From: Cognatundibacterium jejuense
GTDB lineage: Bacteria > Pseudomonadota > Gammaproteobacteria > Burkholderiales > Burkholderiaceae_D
Assembly (NCBI RefSeq): GCF_014284255.1
Contig: NZ_JACOFV010000018.1
Span: forward strand, 46,631-110,630
Length of the DNA: 64,000 nucleotides
Reading direction: 5' to 3'
Numbering within the stretch: position 1 is the first letter of the stretch; each line of letters starts with the position of its first letter. The notes below the pieces were generated by a model. That model was not told where the DNA came from. It did no database searches and was given only the letters and a program-made list of their open reading frames with translations. Both the position numbers and the translations under genes were made by a program. Positions 18,585 through 26,931 of the stretch are shown piece by piece.

Positions 18585-18631
18585 CTGAATTGTAGTTAAA
18601 GGTTCAGTGTTTTTATAAGGCCAACGGACGA

Positions 18632-21600
18632 TTATGGCGTGGCTATTTTAGGTGACTGAAATTGTTCGAGGAGGTGTATGTTTTTTGCGTAGCTTGCGGT
18701 AGCCTCATTCGCATTTCCTTTGGGTGTTGAATACTCAAGACGTAAATTGTCATCATTCGAAATCCAGGTACCTGGTTCAGTCTCGAATTTTGCGACATAC
18801 CTGTCTATGCTTTGGTTGTCTAGTAATATGCTTTTCTGAATAACCTCAGGTGATTGTTTCCCGTGGCGCAATGTTGCAACCAAGGAGCTGTTTTGATTGA
18901 CTGCGCTTATCGCTAATGCGTTCGCATCTTTGTGACGGATATCATTTGTTGCAATCAAAACTCCTTCGTCGTTGATTCTATATAGAGATACATAGTTAAA
19001 TTCTGATCTCAAGGTCGCAATGATCCCAAGGATATCAGTGGGATTAAGGTAATGCAGTTGCAATCGTTGTTGCAATATGCCGTCAGCTTGCATATGCGCT
19101 TTGGCAAGTTGATAAAATTCCTGATTGTAAAGAGATGCTACACCGGCCTCACCAATTGAATTTAGCTCAACGTTGATAACGTCGTATAGTTGATTTTGAG
19201 GCGATAACAACAGCATATTTCGGCCATCTGTTGTATGCAGGGTGACATTTTGCATTGATGTAACCTGACGAGTGACATCCCCAAAGTAGTTATTCGCTAA
19301 CAATACAATATCTTTATTTGGTTCAGCGATATCTAGGTCCTTAAATCCGGCTTCCTTGTACATCCTGCTAGTAAGCCCAGTGTTATAGCCTACCACGAGA
19401 GCACGACCACGTTTTTCTTGATGCAGTAAAGAGGTAATAGCGAAACCGAGTTGTGACGTTATTTTACCGTCCCAGACGTTATTTCCGAGTGCTTCTCCAT
19501 TCGCCAATAAGGTTTTCACTCCGCTTTCGTCCATTTGTGTCACTGATGTCATACCGCTGCCAAAATTCTCGATATGATCAATCGCTTTGCCAAAGAAGTG
19601 CGGTTTGAAATCGACGTTGGCACCCGAGCTTATTGCTTCGTAATGGAGTGGCATGCGGTAAAACAGTAGACCAATACTAGCCGTAAGGATAATCGCTAAT
19701 ACGTCAATCTTCATACCTTCTTTTCGGTTTAGGAAAATAATCGACGATGCCAATATCAAAGAGAGAGCCGCAATAACATATATCGATGAGAGACCACCAA
19801 CAGCAGACAAAAGACAGAAGCCAAATAGCATAACCCCAATCATATTGCCTATAGCAATCAATGAGGCACCCAAACCAAGCATTCGTATTTGATTGAGAGT
19901 CGCTCTCTGCGTGATGAGGTCCAAGCCAATAACGTAAGTTACGCCAATAAAGATTGTCGGCGGAACCATGATGAGAGCACAGACGACGATGCGAATTGCT
20001 TCACGAACATTAAAGTCCTGAGCAATGGTATGTCGTACAAAACTAGCAAAATAGCCAGGAACGGTATTCCAGAAATAAATGCTGACAAAGCTGCAGATAG
20101 CCAAACCTAGGAAGCAATAAGCTAACCAGCAAAGGTGATTATCCTTGGCATTAGCTAGTATTTTTTTCGAAATTAGGCTGCCAATTGAAAGTCCTGCCAA
20201 AGATGTGGCTAAGATCGACCCATAAGTGTATGTACTATTACCGGCAACAATAGAAAGCATGTGCGCATAAATTACTATAATTCCCATTGATAAGGCACCA
20301 CCAAGAAATAATGTGGTCAGTCCAACTGGGATGAATAGCTTGTTTAAATTTGATACTGACAAGGCATCAATTGCTGGAGAGTTAGCCTGGCTGAAAGTAA
20401 ATTTTTTATTTAATTCCAACCCACCCAACGCCACAAATAAATTTATCATTGCGGCAATTAAAGTGGTGCTAGCGACACCAATACTAGCTACGAGCAAGTA
20501 ATTGCATAACAGTGCACCAATTGCTGCACCGGCAGTATTGACCAGATACAGAAGGGCAATTTGACTTCCTAATCTTTGTTTTTCGTTTTGAAGTACTTGC
20601 GTCAGCATTGGCAATGTTGCTCCAATGAGTACCGTCGGAACTACTAATACCATTGTCCCTAAACATAACTGGAATAAATATAAAATCGGGCTTTCTGGAA
20701 GTAGGCCACTTACCAGACTAACGTAAATTGTTTGTGTTAAATTTAAAATTGTCGGCGTTGCGATGTAATAGACCGCAATCAAGCCATGTAAGACGGCGTA
20801 AGAGAAAAGCGGGCGTTTAGTTTGGCTCGCAAATCTTCCACCAACAAAAGTACCAATTGCTATTCCACCTAAAAAAATGGCTAGCACACTCAATGTGGTA
20901 CTTGAAGTGTTTCCAAAAATCAACGCGAGTTTTTTTACAAATAAAACGTGATAGATCAACGTCGCCGCGCCAGAGGCAAAAAACATGGCACCAATTTTAT
21001 TTTCGAACGTCGTAAAGAACCCTGATTTAGCACCTGACTCTACATTAATATCTTCAATTGGCGTTTCCGCAAGAGAGGTAAATCGTTTCATCGCTACACA
21101 CTGCAGAATAACCACTAGTGCGGTCATGCCATTCATTACCCAGCAAAACCACGGATGACTTTGTGCAAATGGCACCAGATTTCGCAGGACCAGAACCCAG
21201 ACAAACCAAGTCAAAAAACCACCTAAGACAGTCCATTTTCTTTCGGGATGTGACCAGTTCACTGTATTGGTACAAAGAGCAATGGCGGCGAGCGCAAATG
21301 GAACCGCAACAATCAGATCAACGACATAGTGCTCACCCAAAAAAATGGTTGCAGTAGCCGTCAAGCAAGTAGTGATGATAAATAAAGTTCGTGACCACCA
21401 GGCGCTACCACTGCGCCACCAAAGTATGGTTGAGGTCAGAATCCAAGCAAAATGCATAGACGGCATTCCGTTGCGTGGCGCTGTAGTACCCGCGATCAGA
21501 TCAATTGGATATTTTGCCCAGGCAACTAAAGATGGAGCGTAGTGTTCTTTGGTAAAAATATAACTTGGTCCAGTAATAGGAAAAAATGAATAAGCAATAA

Positions 21601-22357
21601 GTGCACAACCTGAAAGGATAAGCCAGGTTCTAGCAGCAGAAGCCACATGTTTTGGGTAGCCGTTTAATTGTTTTATTGATGCAGCTAAAAAACCAATAGG
21701 CGTTAGCCCGTATGCAGAGCCAACTAGGAAACGTAACCAGTAGTGATCTGAGATAAATTGATAGAAATGAATATCAAGGTTGAGCTTTGATATGCCGTCC
21801 CAGTGCATCGCATAAGAATCATAAACTTGAGGATTAAAAAATATCCCGATTTCTAAGGCAATAAATGGAAAAGAAGTAAATAGTACGGCAACCCAAAATA
21901 GATTGGTGAAATTTTGGTTGAAAATAGTATTTCCTGTTGAAGGAATAATCTTGGTGACTCGCAATAACAAATAAATGCATGCTGGAATACTATAAAAACC
22001 AATGAGATTCATGACGCCTTTTGCGCCTTGGTTAAGCAGCCAATCAATTGGATGATGTATTTCAAAATAGAAGGCGCAAAGAAAGCTTATTAGCGAACCA
22101 CTAACTAATAATGCTAGGCGCCATTTTATTGAAGCTTTTGAAGCAAAAAAAAGTAGAAGAAAACTAATGGAGAAATTAGTAAAAGTGCCAAAAATTATTG
22201 AGATAATTGATTGATTACTATTGTGGATAATAGCTTGGTAAGGCCAGGAATTGATCCCACATGCCGCGCCAATTAAAAAGATAATCGTTATTATTAATGT
22301 AAAATTTTTAGCGAAGCGATAGTCGGCCGCTCCATTTTGCTGAGTTGATATGTTCAT
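18632..22357 (-). CDS. Large membrane fusion: PAP2-type phosphatase plus MFS-like/spermidine-synthase-like protein
   Basis: A 1241-residue protein in one open frame. Residues 1-400 carry about nine membrane helices and PAP2 superfamily motifs: NGMPSMH at 297-302 and GEHYVVD at 341-347 (His343, Asp347), as in inositol-phosphoryl-ceramide-synthase/lipid-phosphatase-like enzymes. Residues about 440-930 hold two blocks of helices like the membrane part of bacterial spermidine-synthase-like proteins (GGIAIGTFVGGRFA; GAAIGALLCNYLL). Residues about 960-1200 resemble the Rossmann aminopropyl-/methyltransferase fold (VVGYNTGLTSRMY, LDIAEPNKD, TTDGRNMLL, YDVINVE). The classic glycine-rich GGG motif is changed to GYNTG. 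Function unknown; lipid headgroup or polyamine-lipid chemistry is possible. Confidence 0.82.
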   Translation of the reverse strand: MNISTQQNGAADYRFAKNFTLIITIIFLIGAACGINSWPYQAIIHNSNQSIISIIFGTFTNFSISFLLLFFASKASIKWRLALLVSGSLISFLCAFYFEIHHPIDWLLNQGAKGVMNLIGFYSIPACIYLLLRVTKIIPSTGNTIFNQNFTNLFWVAVLFTSFPFIALEIGIFFNPQVYDSYAMHWDGISKLNLDIHFYQFISDHYWLRFLVGSAYGLTPIGFLAASIKQLNGYPKHVASAARTWLILSGCALIAYSFFPITGPSYIFTKEHYAPSLVAWAKYPIDLIAGTTAPRNGMPSMHFAWILTSTILWWRSGSAWWSRTLFIITTCLTATATIFLGEHYVVDLIVAVPFALAAIALCTNTVNWSHPERKWTVLGGFLTWFVWVLVLRNLVPFAQSHPWFCWVMNGMTALVVILQCVAMKRFTSLAETPIEDINVESGAKSGFFTTFENKIGAMFFASGAATLIYHVLFVKKLALIFGNTSSTTLSVLAIFLGGIAIGTFVGGRFASQTKRPLFSYAVLHGLIAVYYIATPTILNLTQTIYVSLVSGLLPESPILYLFQLCLGTMVLVVPTVLIGATLPMLTQVLQNEKQRLGSQIALLYLVNTAGAAIGALLCNYLLVASIGVASTTLIAAMINLFVALGGLELNKKFTFSQANSPAIDALSVSNLNKLFIPVGLTTLFLGGALSMGIIVIYAHMLSIVAGNSTYTYGSILATSLAGLSIGSLISKKILANAKDNHLCWLAYCFLGLAICSFVSIYFWNTVPGYFASFVRHTIAQDFNVREAIRIVVCALIMVPPTIFIGVTYVIGLDLITQRATLNQIRMLGLGASLIAIGNMIGVMLFGFCLLSAVGGLSSIYVIAALSLILASSIIFLNRKEGMKIDVLAIILTASIGLLFYRMPLHYEAISSGANVDFKPHFFGKAIDHIENFGSGMTSVTQMDESGVKTLLANGEALGNNVWDGKITSQLGFAITSLLHQEKRGRALVVGYNTGLTSRMYKEAGFKDLDIAEPNKDIVLLANNYFGDVTRQVTSMQNVTLHTTDGRNMLLLSPQNQLYDVINVELNSIGEAGVASLYNQEFYQLAKAHMQADGILQQRLQLHYLNPTDILGIIATLRSEFNYVSLYRINDEGVLIATNDIRHKDANALAISAVNQNSSLVATLRHGKQSPEVIQKSILLDNQSIDRYVAKFETEPGTWISNDDNLRLEYSTPKGNANEATASYAKNIHLLEQFQSPKIATP

Positions 22358-22593
22358 TTATTATCAGGTTAAAAGATCGGGACGTTGTATGGAACTATCT
22401 GAGCGTGGCGAATTATATTTCGGCTTACCGTTTTATTAAATGTTCTTTGATTGGTCAGTTTTGCTCTGAAGGCAACAGTTAGAGATATTACCAGAGCGAG
22501 ACACTCGATTGATTAAATCATTAAAGATCATTGACTCGTATTTTTAAAAAGCTTCGCCAAACCCAAATTCAATCAGCATGCTTGTTTGGGAAG

Positions 22594-23079
22594 CTAAATA
22601 ATCGGTGCGTCGTGATGGCATATTTTAGATTTTATCGCTTGCATTTGAATCTGAGCGATGAAGCAGCCATTTGCTGCTGCTCTCGCAATCCACATGAGGC
22701 CGAGGTCGTCATTTTGCTCTATCCCTATGCCGTCAACATAGCAGCGACCAAGAAGATACATCGCGGTGCTATTTTTTTTTGCAGCTAATTTCAACCAATA
22801 AGTCGCATTATTAGGTTGTTCTTGAGATAAAAAAATAATGGCAAGTTCTGTTTGGGCGCCTACATCCCCATTATCAGCAGGTTCTAATAATGCTAGTTCT
22901 TCATCCCGTAAACTCACACCCAATAAAGGTTGGATTGATTCAAGGTTCACCTTTGCTTTATCGCTGATGAGATTATCGTCACAGCGACTCAAGCTACCAT
23001 CCGAGATACGGCGCCACAAAGTGCGTTTGCTTAAATTTGTTAATGTCACAGCACTGGCAAGGCTGATTATAGTTGGCAT
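22594..23079 (-). CDS. Sel1-repeat protein with possible N-terminal HTH
   Basis: A 161-residue protein. The first 45 residues (LTNLSKRTLWRRISDGSLSR) look like a short DNA-binding helix-turn-helix. Residues about 65-150 contain Sel1-like repeats (GDVGAQTELAIIFLSQEQPNNATYWLKLAA; STAMYLLGRCYVDGIG; DLGLMWIARAAANG). It has no export signal, so it is cytoplasmic. It is transcribed away from pilA, with about 400 bases between the two. A link to pilin expression is suggested only by position. Confidence 0.75.
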   Translation of the reverse strand: MPTIISLASAVTLTNLSKRTLWRRISDGSLSRCDDNLISDKAKVNLESIQPLLGVSLRDEELALLEPADNGDVGAQTELAIIFLSQEQPNNATYWLKLAAKKNSTAMYLLGRCYVDGIGIEQNDDLGLMWIARAAANGCFIAQIQMQAIKSKICHHDAPII

Positions 23080-23477
23080 TATTGAATTGAGTAGAATTTG
23101 AGTAGAAATTATCCAGGTCTAATTTATTGAATTTAGCTTAGGCAAAATCGCCCCCGTAGTCCCAAGCTTCCGAGCTGAACGATTTGGTGCAACGATTTCT
23201 TCATGGCTAGAAGACATAATTTTGTCCACGCGCTACTTAATTTAGAAATTATGCGCTTATTTTGACATAGTGCTGTATTTGGCGCATTAAAAAACTGTGC
23301 CAACATTTTTAAATCAACAATGTATGTGCCATTTTTTTTAGTGGCGCAATATTTTTCTGTGCCGTCATAGAGGTTTGATGGCTTAAAAGTGAATGGCACA
23401 AAATTTGCTACACTTGTTGTACGTGGAAAATTGATACCACGGCTTTCTTCCCTCTCTTTAATATCAGGAGCTACATT
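23080..23477. other. Divergent promoter region of pilA and the Sel1 gene
   Basis: This region holds the sigma-54 promoter at 23394-23409 and about 300 bases upstream in which PilR-type enhancer sites would be expected. I could not pin down any enhancer with confidence. Frames here on the minus strand look like noise. Confidence 0.5.
23394..23409 (+). promoter_or_regulatory. Sigma-54 promoter of pilA
   Basis: TGGCACA-AAAT-TTGCT fits the -24/-12 consensus TGGCACR-N4-TTGCW at every fixed position, with GG and GC 12 bases apart. It lies 69 bases before the pilA ATG. Type IV pilin genes are commonly read by RpoN with the PilS/PilR activator. Confidence 0.9.
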
Positions 23478-23936
23478 ATGAAATCCACTCAAACTAATAA
23501 GTCAGGTTTTACACTGATCGAATTGATGATCGTTGTTGCGATTATCGGTATTCTGGCTGCAGTCGCTATTCCTCAGTATGCTAACTACACAAATCGTGCA
23601 AAAGCATCTTCCACAATCGGTGAATTAGCTGCCTACAAAACTGGCGTTGCTGACTGCGTGAACCAATCAGGTTTAGCACCAGGGGTAACTATTGCTGGTT
23701 GTGCGGCTGGTACTGGTGGCGTACCTGCAGTAACGACTTCAACTAATGTGCCAACTTTATCTATCAGTACAGCAGGTGTAATGACAGGTACTAGCGCGGC
23801 GACGAACTCAAGTGGTGCGGCTATGAGTTTCGTTGATACTCCATCAATTGGTAGTGCCGCAATTTTGTGGAGTATGACTGGCACAATTTGTGACTCAACT
23901 CGCGGCATGAAACCAGGTCAAGGCGATTGCCCATAA
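23478..23936 (+). CDS. pilA: Type IV major pilin (PilA-like)
   Basis: The structural subunit of type IV pili. The 152-residue prepilin has a short 10-residue leader ending in Gly (NKSG), followed by [24 protein letters not shown], with Glu5 of the mature protein present. PilD would cut after the Gly and methylate the Phe. The C-terminal pair of cysteines (TICDS and GDCP) forms the expected D-loop, and an extra Cys pair occurs at ADCV and AGCA. The central region is rich in Ser/Thr/Ala, which suits O-glycosylation by the PglL-like enzyme encoded downstream. A sigma-54 promoter precedes it and a strong terminator follows. Confidence 0.96.
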   Translation: MKSTQTNKSGFTLIELMIVVAIIGILAAVAIPQYANYTNRAKASSTIGELAAYKTGVADCVNQSGLAPGVTIAGCAAGTGGVPAVTTSTNVPTLSISTAGVMTGTSAATNSSGAAMSFVDTPSIGSAAILWSMTGTICDSTRGMKPGQGDCP

Positions 23937-23980
23937 TTGATGTTTGGAATTAATCATTGCTTGAATGTTGCATTGATTTG

Positions 23981-24010
23981 AAAAAAGAAGCCTATGGGGC
24001 TTCTTTTTTT
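23981..24010 (+). terminator. Rho-independent terminator after pilA
   Basis: AAAAAAGAAGCC, loop TATGG, GGCTTCTTTTTTT. The strong stem with long T-run separates high-level pilin transcription from tfpX downstream. Confidence 0.92.
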
Positions 24011-24110
24011 CTTTTGAAGTTAAATCATCAAAAATTTAGCTTCAAATGGATGACGTGTATTTCCTATTATTGCGAACAAACAATATACTGGTTGTATTAG
24101 ATTCAATATT

Positions 24111-24887
24111 ATGAAACATAGAATTCGCGCTGGTTTATTGCACTTATTGATTAGCCTGGTACTGGTCTCAAGTGTCATGGCGTTTGTTTTATTGATTTGT
24201 TACCCTGAACCTTATTTTACGGCTTTAGGTGCAGGAAAACTCCTATTGGTACTGGCCTGTGTTGACGTTGGGCTGGGCCCGTTGATTACTTTTCTGATTT
24301 TCGTGCCGGGTAAGAAGGGCTTGAAATTTGATTTAGTGTTTATCGCCGTCGTGCAGTTAGCTGCATTGACTTATGGTGCGACAACCTTATTTTTAGGGCG
24401 CCCTGTTTACATCGTCTTTAGTGAAAATCATTTTTCTTTGGTATCTGCCTACCAAATTCCCTCTGAAGTCCTGGAAGATTTGCACAATCCGAGCTTACCG
24501 ATGAATGGCCCGAAATTGGTCGGTGCACGCATACCAGCGGATAAAGCCGAGCGAAAAAAATACATCAATGCCGTATTGGTGAGATATCACGTTGATTTAC
24601 CTCGTTTGGTGCAATACCACGTGCCTTATTCTGACATGGTAAAAGAGGTTAAATTGAGCATGTTTGCGCTCGAAGAATTACTGGCAAAGCAAAAACCTGA
24701 GCAATTACCCAAGGCCAAAGCGATGCTTGATAAAGCCGTTGCTTCTACAGGCTTACCATATGACCGGCTCGCCTATGTTCCTATGTCTGAGCAGAGTAGT
24801 AGCTTGGTTGTGCTCATACGACGTAGTGACGCCAGTGTGGTGAGTGTATTGCCAATTGATCCCTATGGACGGCCACTTTCTCAATAA
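24111..24887 (+). CDS. TfpX/TfpZ family type IV pilin accessory protein
   Basis: A 258-residue inner-membrane protein with four N-terminal hydrophobic segments (LLHLLISLVLVSSVMAFVLL; LLLVLACVDVGLGPLITFLIF; VQLAALTYGATTLFL) and a periplasmic or cytoplasmic C-terminal half (VYIVFSENHFSLVSAYQIP). This layout and the GxGPLITF motif match TfpX/TfpZ proteins, which help assemble specific pilin alleles. Its place right after pilA supports the call. It has its own leader region of 174 bases after the pilA terminator. Confidence 0.88.
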   Translation: MKHRIRAGLLHLLISLVLVSSVMAFVLLICYPEPYFTALGAGKLLLVLACVDVGLGPLITFLIFVPGKKGLKFDLVFIAVVQLAALTYGATTLFLGRPVYIVFSENHFSLVSAYQIPSEVLEDLHNPSLPMNGPKLVGARIPADKAERKKYINAVLVRYHVDLPRLVQYHVPYSDMVKEVKLSMFALEELLAKQKPEQLPKAKAMLDKAVASTGLPYDRLAYVPMSEQSSSLVVLIRRSDASVVSVLPIDPYGRPLSQ

Positions 24888-24911
24888 ATGCCCATGTAGT
24901 TGCCTTAGAAC

Positions 24912-24949
24912 ACATACTTAGCTTAATTTATTTAGCTGGCTAAGTATGT
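24912..24949. repeat. Hairpin between tfpX and the TPR membrane protein gene
   Basis: ACATACTTAGC (24912-24922) and GCTAAGTATGT (24939-24949) are perfect 11-base arms. The tail TGTAATGTTTG is only partly T-rich, so it could be a weak terminator or an mRNA-stabilising structure. Confidence 0.55.
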
Positions 24950-25035
24950 TGTAATGTTTGCAGCGTAATTTGCACTATCGTTGGCGTCACCTCGTTATCT
25001 CGTGCTTTGCACGAAAATCCTTTTTCGGGACACCT

Positions 25036-26736
25036 ATGCTTCAATCAAAGTCGTTCGATAAATTTTGGATAATTCTCAATTTACACAGAGTGCAGTGCTT
25101 GCTCATAGGTATGCTCATTATTGGTATCTATGGTAACTTCCTATGGAATCCAGTCGTTTTTGATGACCAGTATTTTTTTGACGGTACGTTCCATGCCAAT
25201 TACCTGAACAATGGATTTGGCTCCGAGTTACGTTGGCTCCCTTATGCTACGATGGAGTGGACTCACAGCCTTTTAGGTTTGGATCTCATTTGGTTTCATC
25301 TTGGTAACTTGATCTTGCACATAGCAAATGCGCTTGCATTGTTGTTTTTTTTGCAACGACTATTCGACCTGGTACTACGGAAAGATGAACGTTGTGCAAA
25401 TCTTGATGAGACAGCGACTAAATTATCTAATTCATGGGTAGCATTTTTTTGCGTTTTGATCTTTTCGCTGCATCCAGCTGCGGTCTATGCAGTGACATAT
25501 CTGACGCAGCGTTCAACTTTGATGGCGACTTTTTTTACCATCATTATGTTGAGATTGGTCATCGAAGGCATAGATAGAAAAAAACAATCTTATTTGTTTG
25601 CGTCAGCATTTGCCTATTCTTTCGCCGTGACGTCCAAAGAGCATGCTGTCATGGCGCCAGCCGTCGCAGTTTCTTTGGTGTTTTTATTGAAAAAGCCATC
25701 CAAAGAACTATTTAAGCAAATTGGAATGAGTTTTTTGCTCTATTTTTTTATTGCTTTATTTACGTTTTTTCAAGTTAAATCGCAAAATGTGCTCGCACAG
25801 GCTTACCAGAATAATGGTTCGGAATTGTTGAGTAGGCTGTCCTTCATGGATAACGGATTTCCCGTTTCACTGGCTTATCCTTTGTCAATCTTGACTCAGA
25901 CTTTTTTATTCTTCAAATACCTGCTGTTATGGTTGCTACCTGATCCAGCCTGGATGTCTATCGATATGTATGAAGATTTTGCCATGCGTTTATGGTCATG
26001 GCCTTATGTTCTCAGTTTGCTCGGGTTTATTTTTTATTTCATTATTGCTGTTCGTTTTTTATTCAGGCGCGGGCTTTACGGTTTGCTTGGCTTTGGGATG
26101 TTGTGCCCCTGGTTTTTGTTTGCTACGGAGTTTTCTACAGTCAGGATTCAAGAGCCCTTTGTTTTGTACCGTAGCTATTTATGGATGGCGGGAGGTGTTG
26201 CGATCTTTCCTTATTTCATGCTAAAAATGCCAGCAAAACGTACCGCTGCTGCGGTAGTTTGTTTATTGTTATTGATGGTGCCGCTAAGCTGGAACCGTTT
26301 GCAATCATTTAGTCACCCCTATTTGTTATGGGATGATGCTGCGATCTTGGTTGAGAAAAAAACGGATATTCCTGGTGTTGAGCGGATTTTTTATAATCGT
26401 GGCATTGCACTTTTTAATTTAAAGCACTACCCCGAAGCGATCCAGGACTACAGTAAAGCGCTGACGATTTATCCCAAATATAGCTATGCCTACAATAACC
26501 GCGGTGCAGTTTATCTTGAACTAAAACAATACCCCAAAGCCTTGAGCGATTTTAATATTGCTATTGCTTTAAAGGCGGATTACCCGAATTCGTATTTCGG
26601 TCGGGCGCGTGTCTACGAAGATACGAAAAATTGGGATGGCGCTGCTGCGGATTACTTGAAGCTTTGTTCTATGGGCATTGCGCAAGGCTGCCAAAAGTTC
26701 AAAGAGCTGAAGGCTACACTTGGCAGTCTTCGCTGA
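25036..26736 (+). CDS. Multi-pass membrane protein with C-terminal TPR repeats
   Basis: A 566-residue protein. Residues about 15-430 hold around ten membrane helices, with WNPVVFDDQYFFDG after the first helix and HPAAVYAVTYLTQRSTLMATFF, both typical of O-mannosyltransferase/Tmtc-like TPR membrane proteins. Residues about 450-560 hold three TPR units (IFYNRGIALFNLKHYPEAIQDY; AYNNRGAVYLELKQYPKALSDF; SYFGRARVYEDTKNWDGAAADY). A TTG at 24958 would extend the frame by 26 residues, but ATG 25036 is preferred because GGGA stands before it and the extension is unlike the family. Lying between tfpX and pglL, it may act in pilin glycosylation or glycan transfer. Confidence 0.8.
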   Translation: MLQSKSFDKFWIILNLHRVQCLLIGMLIIGIYGNFLWNPVVFDDQYFFDGTFHANYLNNGFGSELRWLPYATMEWTHSLLGLDLIWFHLGNLILHIANALALLFFLQRLFDLVLRKDERCANLDETATKLSNSWVAFFCVLIFSLHPAAVYAVTYLTQRSTLMATFFTIIMLRLVIEGIDRKKQSYLFASAFAYSFAVTSKEHAVMAPAVAVSLVFLLKKPSKELFKQIGMSFLLYFFIALFTFFQVKSQNVLAQAYQNNGSELLSRLSFMDNGFPVSLAYPLSILTQTFLFFKYLLLWLLPDPAWMSIDMYEDFAMRLWSWPYVLSLLGFIFYFIIAVRFLFRRGLYGLLGFGMLCPWFLFATEFSTVRIQEPFVLYRSYLWMAGGVAIFPYFMLKMPAKRTAAAVVCLLLLMVPLSWNRLQSFSHPYLLWDDAAILVEKKTDIPGVERIFYNRGIALFNLKHYPEAIQDYSKALTIYPKYSYAYNNRGAVYLELKQYPKALSDFNIAIALKADYPNSYFGRARVYEDTKNWDGAAADYLKLCSMGIAQGCQKFKELKATLGSLR

Positions 26737-26760
26737 AAAAGCGACTTAATTACTTATCCT

Positions 26761-26787
26761 CGTGCTGTATTGATAGAATACGGCACG
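26761..26787. repeat. Hairpin between the TPR membrane protein gene and pglL
   Basis: CGTGCTGTATT and AATACGGCACG pair with one G-U, loop GATAG. It is followed by ATAAAAAATC rather than T, so it is not a standard terminator on the plus strand. Confidence 0.5.
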
Positions 26788-26931
26788 ATAAAAAATCTCG
26801 TACAACGGTTTAGTTTCCTGATTTATAGTTCTGCGCCAGCTTGCGTAATCAATCTGGCTTGGGTCTTTTCGTTTGGACTAAAGCGAGGGTGTGCGAATGA
26901 TGATAGCTAGCTTCAATTTTAAAAATGATCC

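Noticed and set aside
23133..23492. Minus-strand frame of 119 codons across the pilA promoter
   Set aside because: It covers the sigma-54 promoter and the pilA start and has no recognisable protein features.
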